Positions 45,257 to 56,381 of a stretch of 64,000 nt of DNA are shown here, piece after piece. This stretch comes from Sorghum bicolor. Its lineage: Eukaryota; Streptophyta; Magnoliopsida; Poales; Poaceae. The position numbers and the translations under genes are program-made. A model generated the notes under the pieces. The model saw only the letters and a program-made list of their open reading frames with translations, did not search any database and was not told where the DNA came from. Position 1 is the first letter of the stretch; every line of letters starts with the position of its first letter. Location: the NCBI RefSeq assembly GCF_000003195.3, contig NC_012877.2, positions 13,190,839-13,254,838 on the forward strand. Reading direction: 5' to 3'.

Positions 45257-47326
45257 TTACTCAACATAGACAAGCTCATTTATATAGCCATTCAAAAAGG
45301 CACTTTTCACATCCATTTGAAACAACTTGATATCATGACTAGATGCATATGCAAGTAGGATACGGATTGCTTCAAGTCTTGCCACCGGTGCAAAGGTTTC
45401 ACCAAAGTCAAGACCTTCCACTTGTGAAAAGCCTTTTGCCACAAGTCTTGCCTTTTTGCGCACCACTTTGCCTTGATCATCCTTCTTGTTCCGGAAGACC
45501 CACTTTGTTCCAATCACTCTTGCATCTTTGGGTCGCTCTTCAAGTGTCCATACTTGGTTGCGAGAGAAGTTGTTCAACTCCTCTTGCATGGACATGATCC
45601 AATCTGCATCACGAAGAGCTTCCTCTATAGTCTTTGGTTCATCTTCAAGAGACACAAAAGCGTGATGTTCAATAAATAAAGCATGTCTAGAACGAGTAGT
45701 TACACCACGTGATGGACTCCCGATGATGAGATCTTGAGAGTGATCTTGGAGGAGATGTGATGTTCTTCTTGGCGCCACTTGAGGGGTTGGTTGGGGAGCA
45801 TCAACATCCTGTGCTTGTGCCACCGCTTGCTCATGAGTGACTTGAGTGTCTTCATGAGCATCTCTCACATCCTTGTCTTCATCTTGTGGTACATGTGTGG
45901 TGGATGGTGGCTCAATAACTTGCACATCATCATCATCTTCTTTTGGCTTGATGTCTCCCACCGGCATGTTCTTCATGGCATCCCTCAATGGTTCACCACC
46001 TACATCATCAAGATTATCACTTGCTCCTTGGGAGCCATTAGTTTCATCAAATTCAACATCAAATGTTTCTTCAACCATGTTTGTGGCATGGTTAAAGACC
46101 CTATATGCCTTGGACTTTGATGAATAGCCAACCAAGTAGCCAATGTCACATCTTCTTTGGAACTTTCCCAAGTGTTGGCGCTTCTTGTAGATGTAGCATT
46201 TGCACCCAAACACTCTAAAGAATGAGACATCGGGCTTCTTCCCATTGAGCAACTCATATGATGTCTTCTCTACGAACTTGTGAGGAAAGAGCCGGTTTGA
46301 AGCATAGCATGCGGTGTTGATTGCCTCGGCCCACATCTTCTCCGAAGTGTTGTATTCATCTAACATTGTTCTTGCCAAGGTGATCAATGTCCGGTTCTTT
46401 CTTTCTACAACCCCATTTTGTTGTGGTGTGTATGTTGAAGAGAACTCATGCTTGATTCCCACTTCATCACAATACTCTTCAATGTTGGTGTTGTCAAACT
46501 CTTTGCCATTGTCTTTTCTAATTTTCTTGATCTTGACATCAAATTGATTTTGGGCATTCTTTGCAAACTTCTTGAATATTGAACCAACTTCGGCCTTGTC
46601 TTGAAAGAAGAATGTCCAAGTGTACCGTGAGAAGTCATCAACTATGACCAAGCAATATTTGTTGCCTCCAAGACTAGGATATGTGGTTGGTCCAAATAAA
46701 TCCATGTGAAGTAGCTCAAGCACTCTTGAAGTAGAGAGATAGGCCTTGGTTGGATGAGTGTTTGCAACTTGCTTGCCCGCTTGACATGCACTACAAAGCT
46801 TGTCCTTTTCAAATGTCACATCCTTCAAGCCTCTAATCAATTCTTTCTTCATTAACTTCTTGAGTGTGCCCATTCCAACATGTGCTAACCTGCTATGCCA
46901 CAACCACCCAAGTGAAGTCTTGGTGAATAAGCAAGTCTTGACATCAACTTCATCGGATGAGAAATCAACTACATATAAGTTGTTGTGTCGGAAGCCTTTG
47001 AATATCACTTCATTGTCATCTTCCTTGGTCACAATCACTTCCTTCTTCTTGAATAGGCATTCAAATCCAAGATCACAAAGTTGTCCAACCGAGAGCAAGT
47101 TAAAACTCAAAGATTGCACATAGAGCACATTGGTGATGGAGTTGTCATTTGATATAGCAACCTTTCCTAGTCCCTTGACCTTGCCTTTTGAATTGTCACC
47201 AAATGTGATCTTCTCTTGGTTGTCAACATCTTCATCTACAGAGGTGAACATCCGGGGATCTCCGGTCATATGTTGAGTGCAACCACTATCAATTACCCAA
47301 TGTGATCCGCCGGTCTTGTAGTTCAC
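45257..47326 (-). CDS. pol: F pol: protease, integrase, RT N-terminal half (open)
   Basis: An unbroken frame of 689 codons. It starts with the copia protease motif [13 protein letters not shown] (D-S-G). The pre-integrase HHCC finger (RLAHVG, CSACQ) and the integrase core follow with Asp in HMDLFGP, Asp in RKDNGKEF and Glu in GVVERKNRT. Then comes an acidic linker and the RT start ([22 protein letters not shown]). It ends at YVE by a nonsense change. The Met at 47326 follows the gag stop (47341) in another frame. Confidence 0.9.
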   Translation of the reverse strand: MNYKTGGSHWVIDSGCTQHMTGDPRMFTSVDEDVDNQEKITFGDNSKGKVKGLGKVAISNDNSITNVLYVQSLSFNLLSVGQLCDLGFECLFKKKEVIVTKEDDNEVIFKGFRHNNLYVVDFSSDEVDVKTCLFTKTSLGWLWHSRLAHVGMGTLKKLMKKELIRGLKDVTFEKDKLCSACQAGKQVANTHPTKAYLSTSRVLELLHMDLFGPTTYPSLGGNKYCLVIVDDFSRYTWTFFFQDKAEVGSIFKKFAKNAQNQFDVKIKKIRKDNGKEFDNTNIEEYCDEVGIKHEFSSTYTPQQNGVVERKNRTLITLARTMLDEYNTSEKMWAEAINTACYASNRLFPHKFVEKTSYELLNGKKPDVSFFRVFGCKCYIYKKRQHLGKFQRRCDIGYLVGYSSKSKAYRVFNHATNMVEETFDVEFDETNGSQGASDNLDDVGGEPLRDAMKNMPVGDIKPKEDDDDVQVIEPPSTTHVPQDEDKDVRDAHEDTQVTHEQAVAQAQDVDAPQPTPQVAPRRTSHLLQDHSQDLIIGSPSRGVTTRSRHALFIEHHAFVSLEDEPKTIEEALRDADWIMSMQEELNNFSRNQVWTLEERPKDARVIGTKWVFRNKKDDQGKVVRKKARLVAKGFSQVEGLDFGETFAPVARLEAIRILLAYASSHDIKLFQMDVKSAFLNGYINELVYVE

Positions 47327-47340
47327 CTACACACAAGAGA

Positions 47341-48990
47341 TCAAGCTTGAGATTTAGGGACCCACATTTGCTTAGGGCCCTTGACCTTATCTACTAGTTG
47401 CTTTGGCACCCAAATCTTCTTTGGCCTTTGCTTGTTAGGCGGCCCCATGAAGCTAACCTTGACCTTGCCACTCTTGTCTTTCCTTACAATGTAGTGAGCA
47501 TTGAAGGCAAATGGTCTTGCATGTTTGGGCAAGGGTGGTGGTAGTGGTGCCTTACACTCATGAGCAAAGTGTCCTTCTTGACCACACTCAAAACATCTCT
47601 TTGGCGTTGGCTTGCTTGGTTGGTCATGAGTGGCTAGTGACTTGATGAGCTTTGTTTGATGAGCCTTGTAGCCAATCCCACTCTTATGCATCTTCATGAC
47701 GGTGTTCATGAAAAGCTCACTTTCAAGGTCCTTTCCTTTTGTGAACTTTGCTAACCCCATGGTTAGATGTTCCTTCTCTTTCTTGAGCTTGTTGTTCTCT
47801 TGAGTTAGATTCTTGATGATTGGGTCATTGTTGCTAGCTAAATCATCCAAGATGAATGTCTCATCTTCTTCTTGCTTGTCATACATCAAACCAAGCTTGA
47901 GATATTGATTTTCTTCCTTGAGTAACTTGTTCTCATATGCAAGCTTCTTGTCTTGATCAAGTGACTCAATCACAATGGTCTTGTGCTTGGCTTGGTCTTG
48001 CAACTCTTTCTTGAGCATGACAATTTCATCCTTGAGCTTGATAGTGTCCTCATAACTCTCGGCCACTACCACTTTCTTGCCCTTGCAATCAACACATTTG
48101 CTTGTGCTCTCCACAAGTAAGTCATCACAAGATGTGGCTACATCAAGCTTAGCAACAAGGTTAGTAGCAACATGTGTTTCATCAATTGCAAGTTCATAAG
48201 CAATCTCAAGGTTGTCATAGTTTGCTTTTAGAGTTGTTAGCTCTTCTTTCATTGCTCTATATCTAGTGATAAGCTCATCATGAACACTCTCAAGTTTATC
48301 ATGTTTTTCTTTGAGCTCTTTTAAAGAGAGTTTGAGCTCCTTGAGCTTAGTGGTCATGATCTCATTTTGGTCTCTAAGCTCATTACTAGACTTAAGCTTT
48401 GCTAGAAGTGTTTCATTTTCAAGTTCAAGCTTTTCATTTTCACTTCTAGATTTTCTTATTATGACTTTTGTGTACTTGTTAAGCAATTTTACAAGTTCAT
48501 CATAAGATGGTGGTTCAAATTCACTATCACTTTCACTACTCTCATCCTCACTTTGTACCTTCCGATCACCCTTAGCCATGAGGCATAGGTGTGTAGAGGA
48601 TGTAGATGGTGGTGAAGATGATGGTGATGAAGCATCAATGGAAATGGCGGCAACCTTCTCATCATCACTCTCATTGCCGGAGGAGTCACCACTTGAGCTC
48701 TCAATGTCAGTGAGCCAATCACCAACAATGTAGGCCTTGCCATTCTTCTTCTTGTAGTGCTCCTTCTTCTTGCCAACTTTGTTCTTGTATTGCTTCTTGT
48801 CATTCTTCTCATCATCGCTTGAATCATCTTGCTCTTTGTTCTTCTTCTTGTATATTGTCCTTCCTGGGCTTTGGACATTGATGAGCAAGATGGCCAAGCT
48901 CACCACAATTGTAGCAATCCATCTCGGAGATGGGCTTTCTCTTGCTACTTGTGAAGAACTTCTTCTTCTTGGAGTCAAAGTTGACTCCAT
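47341..48990 (-). CDS. gag: F gag, C-terminal part with zinc knuckle and coiled coil
   Basis: Open frame of 549 codons; the first ~40 codons overlap the end of the N-terminal ORF in a wrong frame, so real coding begins near 48860. It is Lys/Asp/Glu-rich with a long coiled coil (about residues 170-420) and a CCHC knuckle CFECGQEGHFAHEC near 47590, followed by a basic tail (NKQRPKKIWVPKQ). It ends with TGA at 47341. A second knuckle is rare in copia Gag but common in long SIRE-type Gag. Confidence 0.82.
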   Translation of the reverse strand: MESTLTPRRRSSSQVARESPSPRWIATIVVSLAILLINVQSPGRTIYKKKNKEQDDSSDDEKNDKKQYKNKVGKKKEHYKKKNGKAYIVGDWLTDIESSSGDSSGNESDDEKVAAISIDASSPSSSPPSTSSTHLCLMAKGDRKVQSEDESSESDSEFEPPSYDELVKLLNKYTKVIIRKSRSENEKLELENETLLAKLKSSNELRDQNEIMTTKLKELKLSLKELKEKHDKLESVHDELITRYRAMKEELTTLKANYDNLEIAYELAIDETHVATNLVAKLDVATSCDDLLVESTSKCVDCKGKKVVVAESYEDTIKLKDEIVMLKKELQDQAKHKTIVIESLDQDKKLAYENKLLKEENQYLKLGLMYDKQEEDETFILDDLASNNDPIIKNLTQENNKLKKEKEHLTMGLAKFTKGKDLESELFMNTVMKMHKSGIGYKAHQTKLIKSLATHDQPSKPTPKRCFECGQEGHFAHECKAPLPPPLPKHARPFAFNAHYIVRKDKSGKVKVSFMGPPNKQRPKKIWVPKQLVDKVKGPKQMWVPKSQA

Positions 48991-49768
48991 CCTTGTTGAG
49001 CTTATTCAACATCTTTGTGGTTCTTCTCACCATGAGGGCAATAGATGCATCATCATCACTTGAAGTTGATGACTCAACTTCAATCTTCTTGGCCTTGCCC
49101 TTGTGAGAAACTTTGAGGGCCAAGTCCTTCTTCTCCTTCTTGGCCGATGAGTAGCCATCTTGGGGGTTCATGTGCATGTACATCTTATGAGCATTGATCT
49201 TCCCCAATATGGCGGTTGGTGTAGCGGTGGAGAGATCGCCTTGGTGAAGCACCGTTACTATGTGCCCATATTTCTCAATGGGAAGCACACATAGTATCTT
49301 CCTTGCGACATCCGCTGCACTCATTTGAGTGACCCCAAGTCCATTAAGCTCATCTACAATAACATTCAAGCGAGAATACATTTCATTAGCATTTTCTTTT
49401 GGAAGCATCTCAAATGTATTAAGCTTGTTCATCACTAAGTGATAGCGTTCCTCGCGTTCACTCTTTGATCCCTCATGGAGCGCACAAAGTTCCTTCCAAA
49501 GAGCATTGGCGAGTTTGTGGCTCCGAACGCGGTTGAACACCTCTTTGCAAAGGCCTCTAAAGATGTGGTTTTTGGCCTTCGCATTCCACTTCTCGTTTTC
49601 TTGCTCTTGTGGAGTAAGAGCGGTGTCTTTTGCCGGAGGGATAAACTCTTCGGTCGCGGCTTTTAGGCACTTTACATCGCATGCCTCAAGGTATGACTCC
49701 ATCCGTATTTTCCAATACGGGAAGTCATCCCCATCGAACATGGGTGGCGGTCCATCCGCGTTAGACAT
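48824..49768 (-). CDS. gag: F gag, N-terminal part with CCHC knuckle
   Basis: Starts MSNADGPPPMFDGDDFPYWK, the usual copia Gag opening, 34 bases after the primer site. The UBN2-type Gag core (EKWNAKAKNHIFRGL, LHEGSKSEREER, MLPKENANEMYSRL) runs to about residue 190. A first CCHC knuckle CYNCGELGHLAHQC lies near 48890. The frame ends shortly after by a one-base shift near 48855. Confidence 0.87.
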   Translation of the reverse strand: MSNADGPPPMFDGDDFPYWKIRMESYLEACDVKCLKAATEEFIPPAKDTALTPQEQENEKWNAKAKNHIFRGLCKEVFNRVRSHKLANALWKELCALHEGSKSEREERYHLVMNKLNTFEMLPKENANEMYSRLNVIVDELNGLGVTQMSAADVARKILCVLPIEKYGHIVTVLHQGDLSTATPTAILGKINAHKMYMHMNPQDGYSSAKKEKKDLALKVSHKGKAKKIEVESSTSSDDDASIALMVRRTTKMLNKLNKDGVNFDSKKKKFFTSSKRKPISEMDCYNCGELGHLAHQCPKPRKDNIQEEEQRAR

Positions 49769-49806
49769 CTTTTCTCTAGGCGGTGAAGCCTAAATAATGA
49801 GCACTA

Positions 49807-49819
49807 GGCTCTGATACCA
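49807..49819 (-). other. Primer-binding site of F, initiator tRNA-Met type
   Basis: The minus strand reads TGGTATCAGAGCC two bases after the LTR end at 49822. Confidence 0.92.
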
Positions 49820-49821
49820 AT

Positions 49822-51355
49822 TGAAAGGATCAAGATGCCCAAGAGGGGGGGTGAATTGGGCTTCTCTAAAAATTTAAGCAACCTATAAGCTCCAATTCAA
49901 CCCATTATGCCTAGTGTGACCTAGAGAGCTACCGGATAAAAGTTTTGCAACCTAGTTCCAATCCTATTCTAGCAAGGCAATTCTAAGAATGTAAAAGCAT
50001 AAAGTAAATGCTAGAATGTAAAGGAGTAGTGGAAGAAAGTGCTCGGTGATGTTTTGCCGAGGTATTGGAGAGTTGCCACTCTCCACTAGTCCTCGTTGGA
50101 GCACCCGCGCAAGGGTCTTGCTCCCCCTTGTTCCGTGCAAGTACCAAGTGCTCTCGACGGGCTGATTCTTCGACACTCCGTCGCGGTGAATCGCCAAAAC
50201 CGCTCACAAGCTTGACACGAGCCACCTACAAGAACTCCGGGCGGTCTTCGTGCCTCCAATCACCACCGAACCGTCTAGGTGATGGCGATCACCAAGAGTA
50301 ACAAGCAAAGACCTCTCACTTGACCCAAACAAGGCTCTAGAGAGTGGTGGATGCACACTTGACTCTTGGAATTCACTAGAGAAAGATTCTCTCAAGAAAT
50401 CACTCAAATCTCAATCCTCTCTAGGCTCTTGCTACTCTCTTGCTCCACAACAAGTTTCTCAGATGTTCAAATGGGCAAGAGACCTTTCATGGACGAGGTG
50501 GAGGAGTATAAATACTCCCCACGAAGTCCAAAGGTCAGCCAACCATTTTCCACTGAAAAACGGGGTCACCGGACGCTCTTTATGTTGCACCGGACGCTCT
50601 GCACCGAGCGTCCGGTGCCCCATAACGGCTAACTGTACCTGCATCTAACAGGTCACCGGACGCTAACTCACAGCGTCCGGTGGCACCGTCCGGTGCTCCG
50701 GGGAGTTTTACATACTCCCTGCGTATGGAACCGGACGCTACACGGTGTGTCCAGTGCTCAGGGGAAGTTTACAACCTCCCTAGGTGTGGGACCGGACGCT
50801 GCCCGGTGAGTCCGGTGCCAGCGTCCGGTGCTTAACCCTAAGCACCACACTGTTCCAATGGCTAAGGACCTCACCGGACGCACTCACAGAGCGTCCGGTG
50901 CAGCATCCGATGCCCCCTTGGGCACCCTAACTTCGTCGAAACGCGATCGCTCCAAAACGAAGTTGGTTCCTCTCGATCTAAGGACTATCTCTGAGCTGCC
51001 TAGTGCTAGGTTTACCAAGTGTAAACCACACCTAAACCTAAAGCCTTGCCTAAGTCAAGCTACTAGATCAAAGCCCCTCTTAATACTACGGTCAGAGGAA
51101 AACAAAGTCCTAAACTACTCTAAGTGCCCTTCTACACCATATGGCACTTACACCTAGTCTAGTCTCGACGATGTCCATCCATCCTTTGAAAACTGAAACG
51201 ATTTCCACTATTAAGTAGGCATGTACGTCCCTATCCATCGAGTACCTTTTACCATGACCTTACCTATGACTTTGCCTCTGCAAAACACACGTTAGTCATA
51301 GTAATCAATATTGTCATTAATCACCGAAATCACTAGGGGCCTAGATGCTCTTTCA
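49822..51355 (-). repeat. 5' LTR of F, 1534 bp
   Basis: Partner of 38215-39766. In the first ~420 bp I count about 19 substitutions (near 4.5 percent) plus indels. It lacks about a dozen bases within the ACCGGACGC cluster near 50745 that the 3' LTR has. The cluster spans 50567-50930. Confidence 0.92.
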
Positions 51356-53415
51356 GCAACGATGGACTCAAGAGTTTCTGCAGTGGTTTCATGCCTTAAA
51401 GGTACATATGCATTCAAGCAAGATCTCATCTCTGAGTTAGAGTAAACTGTTAAGACTTAAAACTTACTCATTTTACCTTTCACCATGGGGCTTACAACCG
51501 TCACTTGTGTCTTGAGCAGTTAAAAGATAGAACAGCCAAGTTAAGCGCCATGTCTCTTGTTCTTTGATCAGCTATAGCTCTACAGTTTTTGCAGATTTTC
51601 AAATAAAACTCAGAGATTCCTTGTATAACTCTCTTAGATCTCTCTTTTGTGGTATTTCTGGATCCTTACCAAGGCAGTAATGATATATGCCTTCTCTCAA
51701 AGTATGTGGTATTTTTGGTATAAGGTATAGTGATATTGCCTTCTCTCTCACTCTACTCTAATAAGGTTTTGATATCTGGAGCTCGTAGGTGGGAGACAGA
51801 TAATACATACTTACAAGACATTTATTGCATAGTCAAACCATGGATCTAGAGAAACAAGTCAAAAAGTCAAATCAAGATGTGCATGTGTGGCGAGTGAATG
51901 GTGTATGGTGATGATGGTGATAACAATGGTGAAAATCTAATTCTACTTTTGCTCTTTTTAGGGGATACATACCTTTCTTGCACTTTGAAGCTTTTTGAGG
52001 AGATTGATATGCTCTATATTTTCTTTTTCTTTTTCTCTCAGGTGGGTAGCTTTGTACCCCTAATTCTACTGTCGGACACTTGTCTATTTTTACCTCTCGT
52101 CTCACTTTTTCTTTTCTTCGAGGTTCCGGGCACTTGCCCCTTTTTATTTCCTCGTATCCTTTCTCTCTTTTTTTCTTTTCTTTTTTTTAGAGCACTCATC
52201 TCCTGAAATAGTGTAGCAAGTGGTAGTAACCAAAATAACTAGGATAGGAGTAGAATACTTTTGGGTGAATCTGGAGATGGAATTGAGTGGATGTATGTGG
52301 ATGCGTACTTTCTGAGTAGAAGTAGCATATATGAGTATATGAGTGAACGTGCAAGTGAATCTTGATTTTAACCACATGACAAGCTCCTAATGGTCTACAC
52401 AGCTTGACCACACTCAATGCTCATAAGCAGTAAAAAGTAAATGTGTGGCTCAAAGTCTAATAAGCATGTATATATGGTTGTGGTAGGATTTTAAACTCTC
52501 ATCATACAGGAACTCATCATGTGTTATTTTAAAGATTTTTCAAAGATAAAATTCTCTAGAATTCTAGCATCTCTAGGAACAGATAAACAGCAGCTCAACC
52601 TTCCCATATCATATCCGTTAACAACTTAGACTTTAGATCAAGTACTCTTCCCACAAGTTCAGGTTTAGAGCAAATCTTAATTCATAAGAGTCATGCCTAA
52701 ACTTGAGAGATATTTCAATTTTTAGAACTAGTCATGGTAGAGCAACTATTTATCATTTCCATGTGAGAGCTTATCATGAGGGGTCATAGCAAACTTTATT
52801 TATTTATTTATTTAGCAAACTAAGCAAAGATATATATATATATATATAAGCATAGAATTTTATTTGGGTTTTTTTATGAATATGCATCTTTTTATTATTT
52901 GAGTAAAGTATAAATATGAGTAGAACACTTAGCTGGATAAATGGGGGTGATCTCCCCCAAGCTGGATTTTGACGTAATTTCTTCTGATGTAGCTAGCAGG
53001 TGGCAGAGGTATATTTGAATATCGGCAGCATCGTGACAGCGATTAGGATGTCCTCCGTCTGCTAGTCTTCTTTGATCCTTGAATTCTGTGGAACTCAAAT
53101 AGACAACAAAGCTTTGTGGAACTGGTTAAGTGTTAGCATAAAATCTCTTTGCCTATATCATATTGAGCTTTCTCCTAATAAATTTTATTTAGCAGGATTA
53201 TGCACTTATTATTTATATTTTTATTGTAAGATGAAAACAAATTTATTTTATGCCACCACAGTGAATGTACCTATGGGTTTTATGCCATGAGCATACTCGC
53301 ATGGGGCTTACTATTTTTAACATTTTTATTTTCTTTTCAAGATAGTATGAACCTGATTAACTTAGCAAACTATTTTAAATAGGAAAAAGGATAACTACCA
53401 AGTTTACTTCTTGGT
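51356..53415 (-). other. Non-coding internal DNA of E
   Basis: AT-rich, many stops in all frames, pyrimidine-rich stretches (52020-52195) and an (AT)n run at 52829-52848. G carries the same sequence at 58781-60790, which shows it is a conserved part of the family rather than random filler. I see no gene. Confidence 0.7.
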
Positions 53416-53629
53416 AATGCGTTTAGAGTTTTTAAGTCGTCCGAACAGGACTCACCGTTTTCTCAGTCGTCCTGGGATTCGCTGGATGGCGTAGTCAGTG
53501 GTTCCGGCGGCGCCTCCTCTTCGTGTATAACTATCTTCTTTCTCCACACCTGACTCGGTGCTACGGTCTCCTCAGGATAGTTCTATTCAAGCTGTATGTC
53601 TTCAGACCTTATCACTTCTCCTTCGTAGT

Positions 53630-54088
53630 CTACCCATCCATCCTTGATGATTTGCCTCCTCTGGTTTCAGTTACGTCGCCTTCTTCGGAAGTGCATGTGG
53701 ACTTCTCCGGTTCCAATATATATGATGGCCTTGATAGTGTTACGGAACGGTCTTTCAATGATGGTGGGTGGATCATACTCGTCTTCTCCCATGTCAATGT
53801 CCTAAAAATCATCTGGAGCTGAATGTATATTGGTTGTAGGGGCATGGTTCCATGCAGGAGCTGATAAGTGACTGCGGCCATTATGTTGTCGTTAGATCCG
53901 GTGTCGTAGAGTGTCTTCTGAAAAGAGTATCCATTGATTGTGCACTCGATGATTGGAAGACCAGGGTCGTCCTTCTTGATCAGGAAAGGCGACTTGAGTT
54001 GACGATCTTGACCTCCTCCGACAAGGATCCAATGTTTTAAGTCTTCTGGACAAGACTTCTCACCATCTTCATCCTTTAGGTGCATCAT
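53630..54088 (-). pseudogene. E gag-pro remnant: aspartic protease
   Basis: The minus strand reads KSPFLIKKDDPGLPIIECTI then LYDTGSNDNIM, a protease active-site D-T-G in the context usual for Athila-type gypsy elements (..F.K.L.D.GS..N.M). After IQLQM the frame is lost; the neighbouring frame gives PPTIIERPFRNTIKAIIY, the second half of a protease fold (normally I-I/L-G-R-P-F). So the domain is split by a frameshift and a stop near 53810. The segment is missing from G. Confidence 0.65.
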
Positions 54089-55440
54089 TTAGGTGTGGAC
54101 CTTGACGTTTGCACCTCTTGATACGGAGTCACCCATGTTCTTTGTTTGCCCCGTAGTTCGAAGTGCGGTGTTGGCAATATCCTGCTCAGTGTGTTAGTGC
54201 TCGTAGGTCCAGGTCCTTCACTTGGTGGAGTCTAGGAGTTGTAAAACTCCTCCATATTTTGCTTTAAGTGTACCTGTTCATAGAGACAAGGCAGAGATCA
54301 AGTGCATGGGCCCTATTGGTGGAGAACACCAACAGAACCAAAAGTGTATTTGTTCTTCTCTAACCTTAAGCATAGTGAGCAAGACAAGGTTGATGGATCA
54401 TGAGTGTAGCATTTGTCAGATCAGATGGCTCAACCTAATGGAAAGATAATCTATCTATATTTATGTTTTGTTTATATCTTCCAAAGATTGAATGTGCAAC
54501 ATTTTAGCTTACTAGGAACAAAGATTAAAGGACTAAACATGTTGAATTAATTGGGTTGGTTCATTTGGAGTTACAAATCATACATGTTTGTCTCTTTATG
54601 TGAACGCCAGAACCAAGGAGAAGCTTATAAAAGCGATAGTCAAGTACCTTAGGATGTTACCTTAATTGAAGAGTGATTGTACCATCTCACCTTGTGGAAG
54701 CTTTCCTTACTTAGCGGTTGTGCATCGTGTTTGTGGCACCCTCCATGGATCATCTCTTTATGATGAATGAGCTATATCCTTCTTGTGCAAATTGTTAAAC
54801 TTCAGGTGTCTCCTTTATCCCCAATGTGAGTATGTATCTCTGGACTTCCTAGGTTGATATTGAAAGTTTTCCTGCAGGGGTTAGTTTGACAAAATATACC
54901 AGTGCCTACTCAAGCAGTTTTTAGTTCAGTGACCAAACTAGACTCCATGTCTAATCAGATTAAGGAAGGCTATTTAACCTAAACACCACGCTTAATTTAA
55001 AAGCCAATAGAAGTATGTACATTACTTCCAAACTAACACTTACTAAGATAAACATAGGTAGCATGATGGCTTTTATAGAGGTCTACTCAAGTGGAGATGA
55101 AGTAGTGTGATTAGTATTTAACAAATTGAGCATGTCTCAAAGGTAAGGGCAACCAACATAGCAACATGGCAAAGGATGTTTTTATGTGAAGTACTCCCCC
55201 AAGCTTGAATTTTGCAAAATTCAAGTTTGGATGAATTTAATTCAATGTTGTATGATGATTGGTTGGACATACCTTTCGCTTGTCATTCCTTGGATCTTCT
55301 TGCTCCAATCCTGAAAGGATAGTGGCATGAATACCCGAAGGAATATTTCTACAATTATCTTTATATGCTCCAAACACAAGGCAATATTGCAAATAATTAG
55401 AAGTTCATGTTACGATCTGATAGGTGCTTGTTTTAGGACA
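54089..55440 (-). other. Non-coding internal DNA of E, second part
   Basis: AT-rich sequence between the protease remnant and the unknown ORF. The same sequence follows in G (60850-62246). No reading frame of note, no RT or integrase motif. Confidence 0.65.
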
Positions 55441-56259
55441 CTAAGCTTGTCCTTGGGAAACCATCAATTTATGTCGGCGAAGTGGTTTCCCCTCCAACAC
55501 TGACCTATAACGATATCTACAATATTTATTATAGACATATGCATCGACAACCACCCTTTTACAGTTTTTATAAATAGAAAGGAAGAGGGGGTTGGAGATC
55601 TCAAATGTGGTGATAGCACATGAATTTTTAATGCCCTCTAGCCATTGATGTTGCTCTTCTCGATCCTCCTTGTGATCTTGGTGACTCTTATGCATGGGAT
55701 GTCTAGAGAGATTCATAGGATCATCAGGAGGTTCAAGAGAAAGAGAAGAGTAGAAATTATTAAGCTCAAGGATGGGTTAGATAGCCGAATCATGGGATTG
55801 GAATGTTGGGAAATTGGCTATTGAAACTTCCTTTCCTTGTGTGGGAGATGATTCCTTCTCTATCTCTAGAAATTTTTTATGAAGACTAGTGCAAGAAGGA
55901 TGTCCACAAATGAAGACATACCTTGCTTTACTAACAGATAAAGAAAGAAAGACTCTACCAAAGGTTATATGATTAAGACCAATGCGAAAATATCGAGAAA
56001 AAACATGGTCTTGTAGGGCTAGGTCTAAACCAGAATTTATAGAAAGATTAACATATTCCCTAGGTGTAGCTAAAAGTGCATTATCTTCTTGATTAAAAGA
56101 TAGGACCTCGGCTATAGAAAAGGGTTGGTTTTGACCTATTGCAATCAACTCCGGACACAGATCATAATTAGGGGCAGGACTTGTTGACTCCCATGGTCTA
56201 TGGCTGGTCTCCGAAGGTGCAAAAAATTCAATAGTAGGTATGGAATTTAAGTTATCCAT
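55441..56259 (-). pseudogene. Unrecognised ORF of E next to the primer site
   Basis: About 270 codons starting at ATG 56259 (MDNLNSIPTIEFFAPSE), roughly 100 bp after the primer site, hence in the gag position. A TAA at about 55777 interrupts it; the same frame continues to 55441. I do not recognise the protein. It contains FICGHPSCTSLHKKF (a Cys/His pattern that might bind metal) and a basic C-terminus. No capsid motif is evident. Position suggests an RNA-binding or Gag-like role; this is inference only. Confidence 0.5.
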
Positions 56260-56355
56260 AAAGATAGAAAAAATAAAAAGATAAAAGAATAAAAGTATAA
56301 AAGTATAATACAAGATAATAGCAAGACTTAAAGTTATCTCAGCAAACCGTCTTTC

Positions 56356-56373
56356 TCCCCGGCAACAGCGCCA
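56356..56373 (-). other. Primer-binding site of E, tRNA-Asp type
   Basis: The minus strand reads TGGCGCTGTTGCCGGGGA a few bases after the LTR end; one mismatch to the complement of the plant tRNA-Asp 3' end. This primer is usual in Athila-like gypsy elements. Confidence 0.75.
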
Positions 56374-56381
56374 GAAATGCT

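Larger units (their letters stand above)
38215..51355 (-). mobile_element. Copia element F, 13.1 kb, SIRE/Maximus-like
   Basis: Full-length element with LTRs 38215-39766 and 49822-51355, primer site, gag, pol and a third ORF after RNase H. It lies in E; the flanks are GCAAG (38210-38214) and GCAAC (51356-51360). The homologous empty site in G reads GAGCAAGGATGG (58798-58809), so GCAAG is the original and GCAAC a later change. Confidence 0.94.

Noticed and set aside
45343..46127. Plus-strand ORFs opposite F pol
   Set aside because: Shadows of an intact 689-codon pol frame.
56356..56373. tRNA-like sequence
   Set aside because: Only the 3' end is matched; it is a primer-binding site, not a tRNA gene.
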